Shown here: positions 8,688 through 19,500 of the stretch, in pieces
Numbering within the stretch: position 1 is the stretch's first letter
Layout: every line of letters begins with the position of its first letter
Assembly (NCBI RefSeq): GCF_024612015.1
Contig: NZ_CP102512.1
Coordinates: forward strand, 3,968,001 to 4,032,000
Source of the DNA: Streptomyces sp. CA-210063
Lineage (GTDB): Bacteria > Actinomycetota > Actinomycetes > Streptomycetales > Streptomycetaceae
Direction of reading: 5' to 3'
Length of the DNA: 64,000 nucleotides
Notes under the pieces: model-generated
The model's database searches: none
What the model was told of the DNA's origin: nothing
What the model saw: only the letters and a program-made list of their open reading frames with translations
Translations under genes and position numbers: made by a program

Positions 8688-9590
8688 GTGTCACACGATA
8701 CGTTGCCGCGTCCCGCGAAGACCGACGAGCCCCCGCACGAGCGGATGACCGCCCCGCGCCGCCGACGCCACTGGACGACGCGCGCCAACCCGGTCGCGGG
8801 CCTCGGCGCGTTCCTCTGGCTGGTCATCGTCCTGATCCCCATCTACGCGATGCTGTCGGCGTCCCTCACGGGCGCGGACAAGGCCCTGACGGGCAACCCG
8901 CTGAAGCCCCCCACGGACCCGACCCTCGACAACTACAACACCGTCCTCACCAACGGCTTCGGCCATCTGCTCAGCAACACGGCGATCGTGGCGGTGGCGG
9001 TCGTCGGCATCGTCCTGGCCCTCTCCATCCCCCTCGCGTACGTGGCCGTCCGCACCCGGGACCGCTGGTCGAACGCCGCCTTCCGCCTGTTCCTCCTGGG
9101 CGTGGCGATCCCGGCCCAAGCGGTCGTCGTCCCCCTGTACCTCCTGATCGCGAAACTCGACCTCTACGACACCCTCCTCGCCGTCATCCTCCCGACGGCG
9201 GCCTTCGCGATGCCGGTCTCGGTCCTGGTCCTGGTAGGCACGCTGCGAGACGTCTCGGAGGACCTGTACGAGGCGATGGCCCTGGACGGCGCCTCGCCCC
9301 TGCGGATGCTGTTCCAGCTGACGATCCCGCTGGCCAAGGGCGGTATCAGCACGGTGGTCATCTACTCGGCGCTCCAGGCCTGGAACGGCTTCCTCTTCCC
9401 GCTGATCTTCACCCAGTCCGACGAACCGCGCGTCCTCACCCTCGGACTCTTCAACTACGTCAGCCAGTTCGGCGTCAACATCCCCGCCCTGCTCGCCTCG
9501 GTCGTCCTCTCCGGCATCCCGATCTTCGCCGTGTATCTGGTGGCGCGGCGGGCGTTGGTGGGTGGGCTGATGGGGGTGGGCGGCAAGTGA
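8688..9590 (+). CDS. bxlG: ABC sugar transporter permease
   Basis: 300-aa MalG-type permease. The first span is AFLWLVIVLIPIYAMLSASL, and the EAA loop is YEAMALDGASPLRMLF followed by TIP. It starts with GTG four bases after bxlF, so the two are coupled. Together with BxlF it would form the membrane channel of the xylo-oligosaccharide importer. The last 15 codons switch to G-ending codons, unlike the C-ending run before them, but the reading frame is intact. Confidence 0.9.
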   Translation: MSHDTLPRPAKTDEPPHERMTAPRRRRHWTTRANPVAGLGAFLWLVIVLIPIYAMLSASLTGADKALTGNPLKPPTDPTLDNYNTVLTNGFGHLLSNTAIVAVAVVGIVLALSIPLAYVAVRTRDRWSNAAFRLFLLGVAIPAQAVVVPLYLLIAKLDLYDTLLAVILPTAAFAMPVSVLVLVGTLRDVSEDLYEAMALDGASPLRMLFQLTIPLAKGGISTVVIYSALQAWNGFLFPLIFTQSDEPRVLTLGLFNYVSQFGVNIPALLASVVLSGIPIFAVYLVARRALVGGLMGVGGK

Positions 9591-9663
9591 GCCCTTCGCG
9601 TCGAAGCCACGGACCGCACCGACTCGTTGCCACTGAAACTCGCCGACCCCGAACAGGAGTTTC

Positions 9664-11964
9664 ATGACCATCCCCTGGCGTGACCGCGCCCTGGCCGCCG
9701 CCGACCGGGTCGAGGACCTGCTCTCCCGGATGACCCTGGAGGAGAAGACCGCCCAGTTGTACGGCGTGTGGGTGAAGAACGACACGAGCGGCGGGGACAT
9801 CGCCCCCGACGAGCAGGGCATGTCGGAGTCGTTCGACTTCGACGAGTTGATCACCCGGGGCCTCGGCCAGCTCACCCGCGCCTTCGGCACGGCCCCCGTG
9901 GACCCGGCGCTGGGCGCGGCGGCACTGGCCCGCGCCCAGCGCCGCATCATGACCGCGAACCGTTTCGGTATCCCCGCGGTCGCCCACGAGGAGTGCCTGG
10001 CCGGCTTCACTGCTTGGCGCGCGACGGCGTACCCCGTCCCGCTCGCCTGGGGCGCGACCTTCGACCCACCCCTGGTGGAGGAAATGGCCCGGCACATCGG
10101 CCAGGACCTGACGTCACTCGGCGTGCACCAGGGCCTGTCCCCCGTCCTGGACGTGGTCCGCGACCCGCGCTGGGGGCGGGTCGAGGAGACGATCGGCGAG
10201 GACCCGTACCTGGTGGGCACGGTGGGCGCGGCGTACGTCCGTGGCCTGGAGTCGACCGGGATCGTGGCCACGCTGAAGCACTTCGCCGGGTACGCCGCGT
10301 CCGTCGGCGCCCGCAACCACGCGCCCGTACGGGCGGGTGTCAGGGAGTTCGCGGACGTGACGCTCCCCCCGTTCGAGATGGCGTTGCGCGAGGGCGGCGC
10401 GCGTTCGGTCATGGCGGCGTACACGGAGACGGACGGCGTCCCTGTCTCGGCGGACCCGGGGTTGCTGACCGAACTCCTCCGGAACGACTGGGGCTTCACC
10501 GGCACGGTCGTCTCCGACTACTTCGGCGTCGGCTTCCTGGAGACGAACCACCGCGTGGCGGGAAGCCGCGCGGAGGCGGCCGGGGCCGCGCTGTCGGCGG
10601 GCATCGACGTGGAACTGCCGACCCTGCGCTGCTACGGCGAGCCCCTGGTGACGGCCGTTCGTGCGGGGGAGATCCCCGAGTCCCTGGTGGACCGGGCCGC
10701 CCGCCGGGTCCTGCTCCAGAAGTGCGAGCTGGGCATGCTGGACGAGGACTGGACCCCGGAGCCGACCGCCGAACGCATCGACCTGGACTCGCCGGCGAAC
10801 CGCACCCTGGCCCGCCGCCTGGCGGAGGAGTCGGTGGTCCTGCTGGACAACCCGGACGACGTACTCCCGCTGGCCCCCGACATCCGTATCGCCGTCGTGG
10901 GCCCTCGCGCGGACGACCCCCTCGCCATGCTCGGCTGCTACTCCTTCCCCTCCCACGTCCTCCCGGCCCACCCCGGCACCCCCCTGGGCATCGAGATCCC
11001 CACGATCCTCGACTCCCTGCGCACCGAACTCCCCGACGCGAAGATCACATACGCGGCGGGGAGCGACGTGGACGGCGAGGACACGGGAGGGTTCGCGGAG
11101 GCGGTCTCGCGGGCGTCCGAGGCGGACGTCTGCGTGGCGGTCCTGGGCGACCGGGCGGGCCTCTTCGGCCGCGGCACCTCCGGTGAGGGCTGCGACGCGG
11201 AGGACCTCCGCCTCCCGGGGGTCCAGGCGGAGCTGCTGGACGCGCTGGCGGCGACGGGCACGCCGGTGGTGCTGGTCCTGCTCACCGGCCGCCCGTACGC
11301 GCTGGGCCGCTGGCAGGGCCGACTCGCGGGCGTGGTCCAGGCGTTCTTCCCCGGGGAGGAGGGCGGCCCGGCGGTGGCGGGAGTACTGTCGGGCCGCGTC
11401 TCCCCCTCGGGCCGCCTCCCGGTGAGCGTCCCGCACCGGCCCGGGGGCCAGCCGTGGACGTACCTCCAGCCACCCCTGGGCCTGGTCGGCGCCGCGAGCA
11501 ACCTGGACCCGACGCCGCTGTATCCCTTCGGGCACGGCCGCTCGTACACGACGTTCGAGTGGACGGACTTCGAGGGCGGGGACTTCGAGGGTGAGGACTG
11601 CGATGTCTCGGTGACCGTTCGCAACACGGGTGACCGGCCGGGGGCGGAGGTCGTGCAGCTCTACCTGCACGACCCGGTGGCCTCGGTGACCCGCCCGGAC
11701 ATGCGGCTGATCGCCTACCAGCGGCTGGAGTTGGAGCCGAGGGAGGCCTCTCGCGTGACGTTCCGCTTCCACCCCGACGTGTCATCCTTCACGGACCGTT
11801 CGGGAAGGCGGGTGGTCGAACCGGGCACCCTGGAACTGCGGTTGGGCGCGTCGAGCACGGACGTACGCCATACGGCGCGGGTGACGCTGACGGGGCCGGT
11901 ACGCGAGGTGGGCCCGGACCGCCGGTTGCATTGCGAGACGGAGGTGCGGGCCCTGAAGAGCTGA
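9664..11964 (+). CDS. bxlA: GH3 beta-xylosidase
   Basis: 766-aa glycoside hydrolase family 3 enzyme without a signal peptide, so intracellular. The N-terminal barrel carries GLSPVLDVVRDPRWGRVEE and the nucleophile Asp near residue 285 (VVSDYFGVGF). The C-terminal alpha/beta sandwich (VVLLDNPDDVLPL) and a fibronectin-like domain (VTVRNTGDRPGAEVVQLYL) follow. It has an AGGAG site 73 bp after bxlG. It should split imported xylobiose and xylo-oligosaccharides to xylose. The family also contains beta-glucosidases, and the substrate call rests on the xylanase/BxlR context. Confidence 0.9.
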   Translation: MTIPWRDRALAAADRVEDLLSRMTLEEKTAQLYGVWVKNDTSGGDIAPDEQGMSESFDFDELITRGLGQLTRAFGTAPVDPALGAAALARAQRRIMTANRFGIPAVAHEECLAGFTAWRATAYPVPLAWGATFDPPLVEEMARHIGQDLTSLGVHQGLSPVLDVVRDPRWGRVEETIGEDPYLVGTVGAAYVRGLESTGIVATLKHFAGYAASVGARNHAPVRAGVREFADVTLPPFEMALREGGARSVMAAYTETDGVPVSADPGLLTELLRNDWGFTGTVVSDYFGVGFLETNHRVAGSRAEAAGAALSAGIDVELPTLRCYGEPLVTAVRAGEIPESLVDRAARRVLLQKCELGMLDEDWTPEPTAERIDLDSPANRTLARRLAEESVVLLDNPDDVLPLAPDIRIAVVGPRADDPLAMLGCYSFPSHVLPAHPGTPLGIEIPTILDSLRTELPDAKITYAAGSDVDGEDTGGFAEAVSRASEADVCVAVLGDRAGLFGRGTSGEGCDAEDLRLPGVQAELLDALAATGTPVVLVLLTGRPYALGRWQGRLAGVVQAFFPGEEGGPAVAGVLSGRVSPSGRLPVSVPHRPGGQPWTYLQPPLGLVGAASNLDPTPLYPFGHGRSYTTFEWTDFEGGDFEGEDCDVSVTVRNTGDRPGAEVVQLYLHDPVASVTRPDMRLIAYQRLELEPREASRVTFRFHPDVSSFTDRSGRRVVEPGTLELRLGASSTDVRHTARVTLTGPVREVGPDRRLHCETEVRALKS

Positions 11965-11968
11965 CGGC

Positions 11969-12160
11969 TCAGTCCGCCTGGGCCGCCGCGTACGACACGA
12001 ACGCGGCCCAGGCGGAGGGCCCGAGGCCGAGGTGGGGGCGGGTGGTGTCTTTGGAGTCGCGGACGTGGATGGTGGCGGGGGTGGCGGCGACTTCGACGCA
12101 GCTGTCACCTTGATCCGTGCTGTGGCTGGACTTGAACCAAGCGAGTTGGGCGGTACTCAT
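11969..12160 (-). CDS. DUF397 domain protein
   Basis: 63-aa protein of the actinobacterial DUF397 family (LAWFKSSHSTDQGDSCVEVA, then IHVRDSKD). It overlaps the end of the upstream XRE gene by four bases and converges on bxlA with a 4-bp gap. XRE-DUF5753/DUF397 pairs such as those around whiJ are numerous in Streptomyces and influence development. The DUF397 partner is generally held to act through its cognate XRE protein. Confidence 0.95.
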   Translation of the reverse strand: MSTAQLAWFKSSHSTDQGDSCVEVAATPATIHVRDSKDTTRPHLGLGPSAWAAFVSYAAAQAD

Positions 12161-13008
12161 AAGGCTCCTCGCAGTCGCTCCAGCAAGCTCACGGAGTCCT
12201 CCGGGGTAAGAGCCTGCGACCGCAGTTTCGCATAACGCTGGTTGAGGAGGGCCACGTCTTTCGGGTCAGCGATCAGCCGACCGTTCATATGCCCTTCGGC
12301 GTAGGCGAGCCGCCGCCCGTCCGGTGTCTCCACAAGCTGGAGCGGCCCCGACAGGCTGGCGTGCTGCCCGCGTTTCAGCGGCATGATCTGCAGGCTCGTG
12401 TTGCGCAACTCCGCGCACTCCAGCAAGTAGTCCAACAGGCAGCGCGTCACTTCCGGACCGCCCAACTCCCGGAGAAGCACGCTCTCCTCGATGATGAAGC
12501 TGAACGACGTGTTGGGACGCTCCCGCAACAGCTGCTGTCGCTCCATCCGGACGGCCACCTGCATGTCCAACTCACCGTCGGTGAGCGGCGGAACGGCATT
12601 CTCGAAGACCGCCCGGACGTACGACTCCGGCTGCAATAGCCCCGGCACCAGCCTGCACTCATACGTATCCAGAACAGCCGCTTCCCGCTCCAAGCGCGCC
12701 CACATCCTGAACCACGCCGCCAACCCCGGCTGTCGAGCCATATGCCTGAACGCACCCCGCACAGCCCCCGTGCTCCCCGTCGCCTCCTCCGCCAGCTCCA
12801 CGAACCGCTGGTCCGCGAGCCGCCGCCCCAACTCAATGGACGCGACGGAGTGTTTGGACAGATGAACGAGCGCCCCGAACTCCTCCCGGCTCAACCCCGC
12901 ATGCTCCCGCAACGCCTGCACGACCGCCCCGAAGGCCTTCATGCTGTCCGACGACTCGGGCTCACCACCCGGCCCCTGCGCCGCCCACTCCACACCGTGC
13001 ACCATCAA
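12157..13008 (-). CDS. XRE-family regulator with DUF5753 domain
   Basis: 283-aa WhiJ-like regulator. The helix-turn-helix is near residues 26-80 (ALREHAGLSREEFGALVHLS, KHSVASIELGRRLAD), followed by the DUF5753 domain (YECRLVPGLLQPESYVRAVF, LLDYLLECAELRNTSLQIMP, LVETPDGRRLAYAEG). The start has two adjacent ATGs (13008 and 13005). It is translationally coupled to the DUF397 gene. It lies just beyond the end of the RHS toxin locus; no functional link to the toxin can be read from the sequence. Confidence 0.93.
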   Translation of the reverse strand: MMVHGVEWAAQGPGGEPESSDSMKAFGAVVQALREHAGLSREEFGALVHLSKHSVASIELGRRLADQRFVELAEEATGSTGAVRGAFRHMARQPGLAAWFRMWARLEREAAVLDTYECRLVPGLLQPESYVRAVFENAVPPLTDGELDMQVAVRMERQQLLRERPNTSFSFIIEESVLLRELGGPEVTRCLLDYLLECAELRNTSLQIMPLKRGQHASLSGPLQLVETPDGRRLAYAEGHMNGRLIADPKDVALLNQRYAKLRSQALTPEDSVSLLERLRGAL

Positions 13009-13122
13009 CCCAGAGTGACGGCCCGATCACCGTACTGTCCACCGAGCGCCGCGTACTCCACCCCCAGTACGCGCCGATCGCCAGTCGTCTCCTCTTCACC
13101 GCTCCCGGTGGGTGCACACCCC

Positions 13123-13476
13123 TTATACGCCAACTCCATGAACTACCTGCTCTTGCGGGTCATAGGTGATCAGCCCGTGGCCGGACGCCAGGTCAAGTAG
13201 GAGCGTGGAAACTTCCTTGGCCTGCGACCAGGAGATAGCGGCGATTACACACTCGCTGGTGACATAAAGAGGAGAGGCCCAGGGAGAATCGGCCATATTC
13301 TCCTCCGTGAGATCTGGAATCACGGAGATCACAGACTGATAGAAGTCACCAACAGCCGAACTCTCTTCAACCACACCCGTAAGGCCGTCCACTAGTTGAT
13401 CATAAACATGAGCAGCCTCCTCTGAGGTTGGAATCGACTTCTGATGCCAGAAGATCAGATCAAAACTCACACTCAT
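13123..13476 (-). CDS. Small protein, candidate immunity protein to the RHS toxin
   Basis: 117-aa acidic protein that I do not recognise beyond its N-terminus (FDLIFWHQ, followed by EEAAHVYDQLVDGL), which resembles small cytoplasmic proteins often found after polymorphic toxins. It has no signal peptide. It begins 113 bp after the RHS gene in the same direction and has clearly lower G+C than the chromosome, both usual for immunity genes. The AAGGGA site is too close to the ATG at 13476; the in-frame GTG at 13470 is better spaced. The immunity role is inferred from position only. Confidence 0.7.
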   Translation of the reverse strand: MSVSFDLIFWHQKSIPTSEEAAHVYDQLVDGLTGVVEESSAVGDFYQSVISVIPDLTEENMADSPWASPLYVTSECVIAAISWSQAKEVSTLLLDLASGHGLITYDPQEQVVHGVGV

Positions 13477-13589
13477 TCCCTTCGAGATTGCCAGCTACTC
13501 CAGTAGGCCATGCTTGTTTCTGCGAACACCATACCCTCAGGGGGAGGGAAGGGCCGTGGAATCGCCTCCTCACAACGGGGCAGCAGCCA

Positions 13590-16500
13590 CTACCTATCTA
13601 TCCACACATCAAACACTCCGACCAGTGTGCGCCCGTCCGAAGTGGTGACCGTGTTTCCAGGCTTGTTCAGCCAATCATCAAATTTCCGCTGTTGTGGATT
13701 TTTCCTGGCTGTTCCGCCCTTCACTTCGATTCCATACCACTGGCCGTTCACCTCAACGGTGCCGTCATATTTTCTGGGCCGGAACCCTGGCGCAGACACC
13801 GGGGTCTCTTTACGCATGACGACTGCGCCATCCACTTCCAACTGCTCCCAGGCATTCGCTTCATCCGCAGCGCCATCCCGACCAGGCTCACCGTCACGCT
13901 TTGAATATTTTCCATCCGAGGTGCGCGGGGCTTCCCCCTTTTCGGCGCCCTTGATCGCATCGGCAATGTTGTCGGCCTGTCGGGGTGCCTTGAGGATGTC
14001 TCCCCAGGGGATGAATCCGGCAACTCCCGCAGCGATGCCGTAGGTGTCGCCTTCGCCCCATGCCCGCGTGAGATCGTAGGCGTCGCAGCCCCAGCCGAGG
14101 ATGGGAACCCAGCTACACCCGGCGAGCGCTGTCTCCCTGACTGCCGGGGAGTAGTCCGGCGCCGGGGTCAATACCACGGGGCCCTCGATCACGGGCGGGG
14201 CGAAGAGGCTCCCGCACGGGGGTTGGCCTGCGAGGCCGCAACCGCGTGGCAGGACAGTGTCGTCGCTGGAAGCCGTTCCACTGTTGGTCTTGGTACCGCC
14301 GCTGCCGCTTGGCGCGTGGTTGCCGTTGGCATCGTACGGTCCGTCGTCCGTGCCCCAGACCGAGTCGTCGTTGTCGATGCTGCAGCCATCGCAGAAGAGG
14401 CCGGTCGGGTCGGAGAAAGTGACCGGGTTCTGGTTGGCGTACGCGTAGCCGTTGAGGGACTGGTGCTGATCCAGGGCCAGGACCGGGTCGACGCTGATGA
14501 AACGGCCGATCGACGGGTCGTACTCGCGGGCGCCGACGTGCGTGAGGCCGGTGCTCGTGTCGGCGGTCATGCCGAGGAAGGACTTGTCGTCGATCCAGGG
14601 ACCGGTCCCGCCCTCGCGCTTTTCGCCGAACGGGGTCAGGCGGCGCTTGGTGACGGTCTGGTCGGTGGCCGTGAGGGACAGAGTCGACGTCCCGTGGTGG
14701 TCGCCGGCCTGGTAGGACAGGACCTCGGTGCCGGACTGGTTGGTGCGCATCGCGATGGTCGAGCCACCGACGGAGTAATAGCGCTGGGCCCAGTACTTGG
14801 CCGTGCTGGTGCTCGTGTCGAGGTGGACCTCGGTTGCGCCGAGGTAGAGGACGGTCTCGCCGGAGGCGTTGCGGCGGATGAGGAGGGTGCCGCCCGCGTC
14901 GTAGACGTATCCGGTGCTGGTGCTGCCCTCGACCGTCTTGGCGAGTTTGCCTTCCTCGTTCCAGGTCAGTGACTGGGTCGCCGTCCCGTCGGGGCGGGTG
15001 GTCGTGTTGCCCGTGTCGTCGTAGACGTGGGACGGGGTGACGCCCGTGCAGGAGGACCCGGTGGTCACGGCCGTCAGGGTGTGGGGCTGGTCGCCGGTGT
15101 AGCAGTACGTGTTCTTGGTGTCGCCGGCGGCCGTGTGCGTGGTCTCGGTGGCGCGGAGGCCGGAGTCCTTGTACGTGTACGAGGACCAGTACGGGTCGGG
15201 GCCGCCGAGGTTGGCGGTGGTGCGGCCCGAGGTCGCGCAGTCGGCCGTGGCCGGGGTCCAGGCCTCAGTCAGGCGGCGGTAACCGTCGTACGCGAAGCAC
15301 TGGTTGTCCGCCGCCGAGGTCCCGCCGAGAGTGGTGGGATCGGTGATCGAGGTGACGTTGCCCGCGTCGTCGTAGGTGTAGTTGAGCTCCTGGAGCTCGT
15401 AGCCGTGGGTCTGGTCGGTGACCACGGACTGGGTGAGGCGGCCCGTGCCGTCCTCGTAGGTGTTGGTGATGTACGCCTTCTTCGTGCCCGTGGCGTACGA
15501 AGTCCCCAGCGTCAGCTGCTCGGTCTCACCCAGGGCGGAGTAGGACGTCTCCAGCACGTACCCCTGTGCGCCGGAGACCGACGTGGGCAGCCCGAGGTCG
15601 TTGTACTTCGTCTGGATCTGCTCGGCCGCAAGACCACCAGCGGCGGGTTCCTTGATGTGGTCCTGGGTGCCGTCGATCTTGTAGTACGTCGAGAAGTCCA
15701 GCGTCGCGGACGGCACCGCGCCGGAGGTCACGAAGGCGTCGCTCGACGGCAGGACGAGCTGCGTCCCGGTGGCCCGGTACAGCGCGTCGTAGGCCGTGAC
15801 CTTCTGGGTGTACGCCGTGCCCGAGGTACCGCTGCCGCCCACATAGCGGACCGAGGTGTCGAGCTGGCCCTTGGCCAGCGTGTCGTAGGTGTACCCGGTG
15901 AGCTGGTTGGCGGCGACCTGTTCCTCGGTGGTGGAGGTCAGGTCGGCCGTGGACGCCGCTCTCCAGGTGCCGGCGACCCGGCCGAGGACGTCGTACGCGG
16001 AGATCACGACGCGGTCTTCGGCGTCCTTGGTCCAGGAGACCTGGTCGAGGGCCGTGTAGCCGGTGGTGGTCTCGCCGGTGTCCGGGTCTGTGCTGCCGGT
16101 CGTGCGGCCGAACAGGTCGTAGTCGTAGGACCAGACGGAAGCGTCGGGGCCGGTGATCGTGTCCTGCTTGCCGTCACGGGTGTAGGTGAAGGCGGTGGAG
16201 GTGTAGGCGGCTCCGGTGCCGGCACCTGCTCCGTAGGCGGTGTCGGCCGGGGAGGTGCCCGAGTACTCGCGCCGCTCGGTGACGCGGCCCAGCGCGTCGG
16301 TGATCACGCGGGTCGCGGAGCCGCCGGCCGGGGCGGTGGTGGCGGTGGAGTCACCGGTGTAGCTGGTCGTGGTGGTCCAGCGCTTGACGCCACCGACGTA
16401 GAACGTGTTGTGGATGGGCCGCTCGGCCCCGTCGTACGTGGTGGCCGTCTGCTTCGGCGCCTCCCCGTACTCGGCGCGGACGTAGGCGCCGCTCGGGGTC

Positions 16501-19500
16501 GCGTCCTGGTCAAAGATGTCGGCGTACGTCTCGTAGGCCAGGCCCCGGCTGTCGTAGCGGGTGTCGGTCAGGAGCCGGCCGCCGAGCGGGGTCGGGGACT
16601 GGGTCTGCAGGGTGCGCAGCAGCGAGTCGTAGACGGTGTACGCGGTGTTGTAGGTGTCGCCGTCCGCCTTGAGGGCCGACTTGGAGGTCCACGACGTGTC
16701 GGCGTTGGTGACGGAGTAGCCGAACGTGTAGTTGGCGGACTGTTCTCCTGAGCGGAGGCGGTTGGGCAGCCATACGGCGGTGACCCGGCCCAGGGCGTCG
16801 TACGTCGTCTCGGTCAGCTTGGTGTTGACGTCGTAGACCTTGGTGGGGAAGCCGCTTGCCGGGTCGAAGTAGTTGTAGCTCTTCTGACTCTTGGGGTTGG
16901 TGATGACGGTCCGGGTCAGCGGGCCCGTGTCGGTCGGGGTGTAGGCGGTGCTGGTGGTGTTGCCCGCCGCGTCGGTCACGGACAGGGGACGTCCGAGCTT
17001 TGCCGTCGCCGTGTCGTACGTCGTCTTGACGACCGTCTGCCAGGCGGTGGGATGACGTTCGCCCCCGGTCGCCGACGCCGGGTACGCGGAGGCGCGGCCG
17101 ACCCAGGTGGGAAGACCCAGAGTCGGAGTCTGGGAGGCGCTCCACGCGGTGGCCGAGGTGCTGTCGAACACGGTGGCCGTGTCGGCGAGCACGTCGCCGC
17201 GGGTGGCGGACGACGTCGGCAGGGACAGGTCCGACTCGCCGACCGAGCAGGTCCGGCCGACCGAACGGGTCCGGGAAACCAGGGAGTTGATGCCGAGGCC
17301 TGTGTTGCGGGCGTACCACGTGCGGGTGCAGGTCTGGTCGGTGGACTTGGCCGTGTCACCTTCGTCGTCGACGATGACGGCCATGCCGTAGTCGTCGTAC
17401 GTTGTGGAGGAGGCACGGGTGCGCCAGCTCGACGAGGCCGTCAGATAGGTGTGGGCGGCGGTGCGCTTGGTCCGGACGTAGTACGCCTCGGTGTCCGCGT
17501 ACGACTTGTGCTGGGTGGCGGTCTTGCGCGACCAGGGGTCATTGACCGCGACGGCGACCGGGGTCGAGCCGTCGTAGGTGATCTTCTCGCGCAGGAAGCC
17601 GGCGTAGGGATCGCTGTCCGTCTGGTCGGCCACGTCGAGTCCGCCGACGTCCACCCCGGCGACGGTGGCCGAGCGGCGGGCGTCGGGGTCCAGCGTGCCG
17701 TCCGCCTTGAGCAGGCGGTCGCCGTTCATGCCCTGGAGGTAGACCGAGACGGTCTTGGTCTGGTTGCTCCCCGTGCCCTTCGTGGCGGTCACCTTTCCGT
17801 AGCCGCGCCAGATGGACCAGGTGCGCTCGTCGGACGGCACAAGGGGGTTGTCGTTGTAGTGCCAGGCGGGGTCGGCGTAGGAGTAGGCGTTCGTCACGCC
17901 ATCGTTGTGGCCGGTGGGGTCGGAGGTGCCGACCGCGAGGACGCGGTATTTGTGGAACCAGTCGATCGAGGCTTCTTCGGCGCCGTTGATGTTCCAGTAC
18001 TGCGGATAGCAGGACCTGGTGTTCTCGTCGGGGGCGCTCGGCATGACGGAGCCCCGGACGCATTCCGGCTCGGAGAGGGTGACGCGGGTGATCGCTCCCG
18101 TCTCCGAGGTGACGCTCAGGATGCGGGGGCGGGTCAGCGGCAGGATGTTGTCGGTGGCGTCGACCCGGTTCTCCCGCATCTGGTACGTGAAGGTCACCGG
18201 CGGGAGCGTGATCGCGGTGCCGTTCTTGCCGGTGTGCCGGATGCTCTTCAGCGTGAGTGTCTGGTCACTGGTGTCCCCGATGTCACCGCCGTCCAGGTAC
18301 TCGTGCGTGAACGCCCACGAGTCCACGGCGGTGAAGGCGCCGGCGGCCGCCGACCAGGCGAACGTGTCGACCTGGGTGAGCCGCTTACGAGTGAAGAAGG
18401 ACGGCCCCGTCGCGTCGCAGTCGGCGTCCTTCTTGCAGATCGTGTCGAAGGGGACGTCCGGCCAGTTGTCGGAGGTGGCGTCCGTCAGCTCCGAGCAGTC
18501 GTCGGCGGTGCAGCGCTCCTCGTAGGTGAAGGTGACCTTGTTGGAGGTGACACCGGAGAACAGAGCGCTCGCTCGCTGCCCGTAGAGGATCTTGGTGAGG
18601 TAGCCGCCCCGGGTGTACTCGGTGGTGCCGGTCGAGGCGCCGTTCTTCGCGTAGTGGTTGGTCTCCGCCGTGTACCAGTACGACATGGCGTTGCCGCGCA
18701 GGTCTTCGACGTAGTCGAGATTCCAGCGCCAGGCCTGGGTCGCGGACCGGTCGGCGAGGGCACTGCCCTGGTCGTAGCCGGGTTCGCCCGCGTCGTCGCC
18801 GTAGACCGGCACGCTCCACACGGAGTTGGTGCGCTCGGTGCCGGCACCGCTGAGCTTGTTGAGACCGAAGACGTACTTGGTGCCGTCGCCGGTGACCACG
18901 GTCCAGTACTCGCCGTTGCCGTCACCGTTGTCGGCGCCGGTGGAGTGGGTGACGGTGGACGCGTCGTCGTTCTTCAGTCGCCACGCCCCGGTCGTATCGT
19001 CCTTGACCAGTTCGCTGGACTTGCCGTTCAGGACGAGAGAGGCATTGGTGTACTTCCAGCACAGGTCGAACTTGTCGTCCTGGCCGTCCTTGTCACAGGA
19101 ACCGTAGGAGCGCTCGATGTAGGACGAGGAGGAGATCTCGAATCCCTCGCCGACCTGGGTGGACTGGTTGTTGGTGGAGGCGGTGCGGCCGTCGATACCG
19201 CCGGAGTCGTACGACAAGTTCAGCGACGGGGCGGGACCGGCCGCCGCGGGCGGTGTGTCCAGGCCGTACGACCAGGTGAAGGCTCCGGACGAGCCACCCG
19301 CCTCCCAGGTGGACGACGAGGACAGCTGGGTCGCCGAGTAGTCGCCGGAGCCTGAGGAGGACGTGGTCGATGTCGCGGCGAGAGCGAGCACGGTCGCCGT
19401 GCTGGAAGAGGCGGAGGCGGACGAAGAGGACGGGGTCTCGGCCAGCGGCACCGCGGCGGAGACCGTCTGGTCGGCGATGTCGTTGTGCGAGTCCAGCGAT

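Noticed and set aside
8691..10505. 604-aa minus-strand frame opposite bxlG and bxlA
   Set aside because: Antisense shadow caused by codon bias; the plus-strand genes have clear families.
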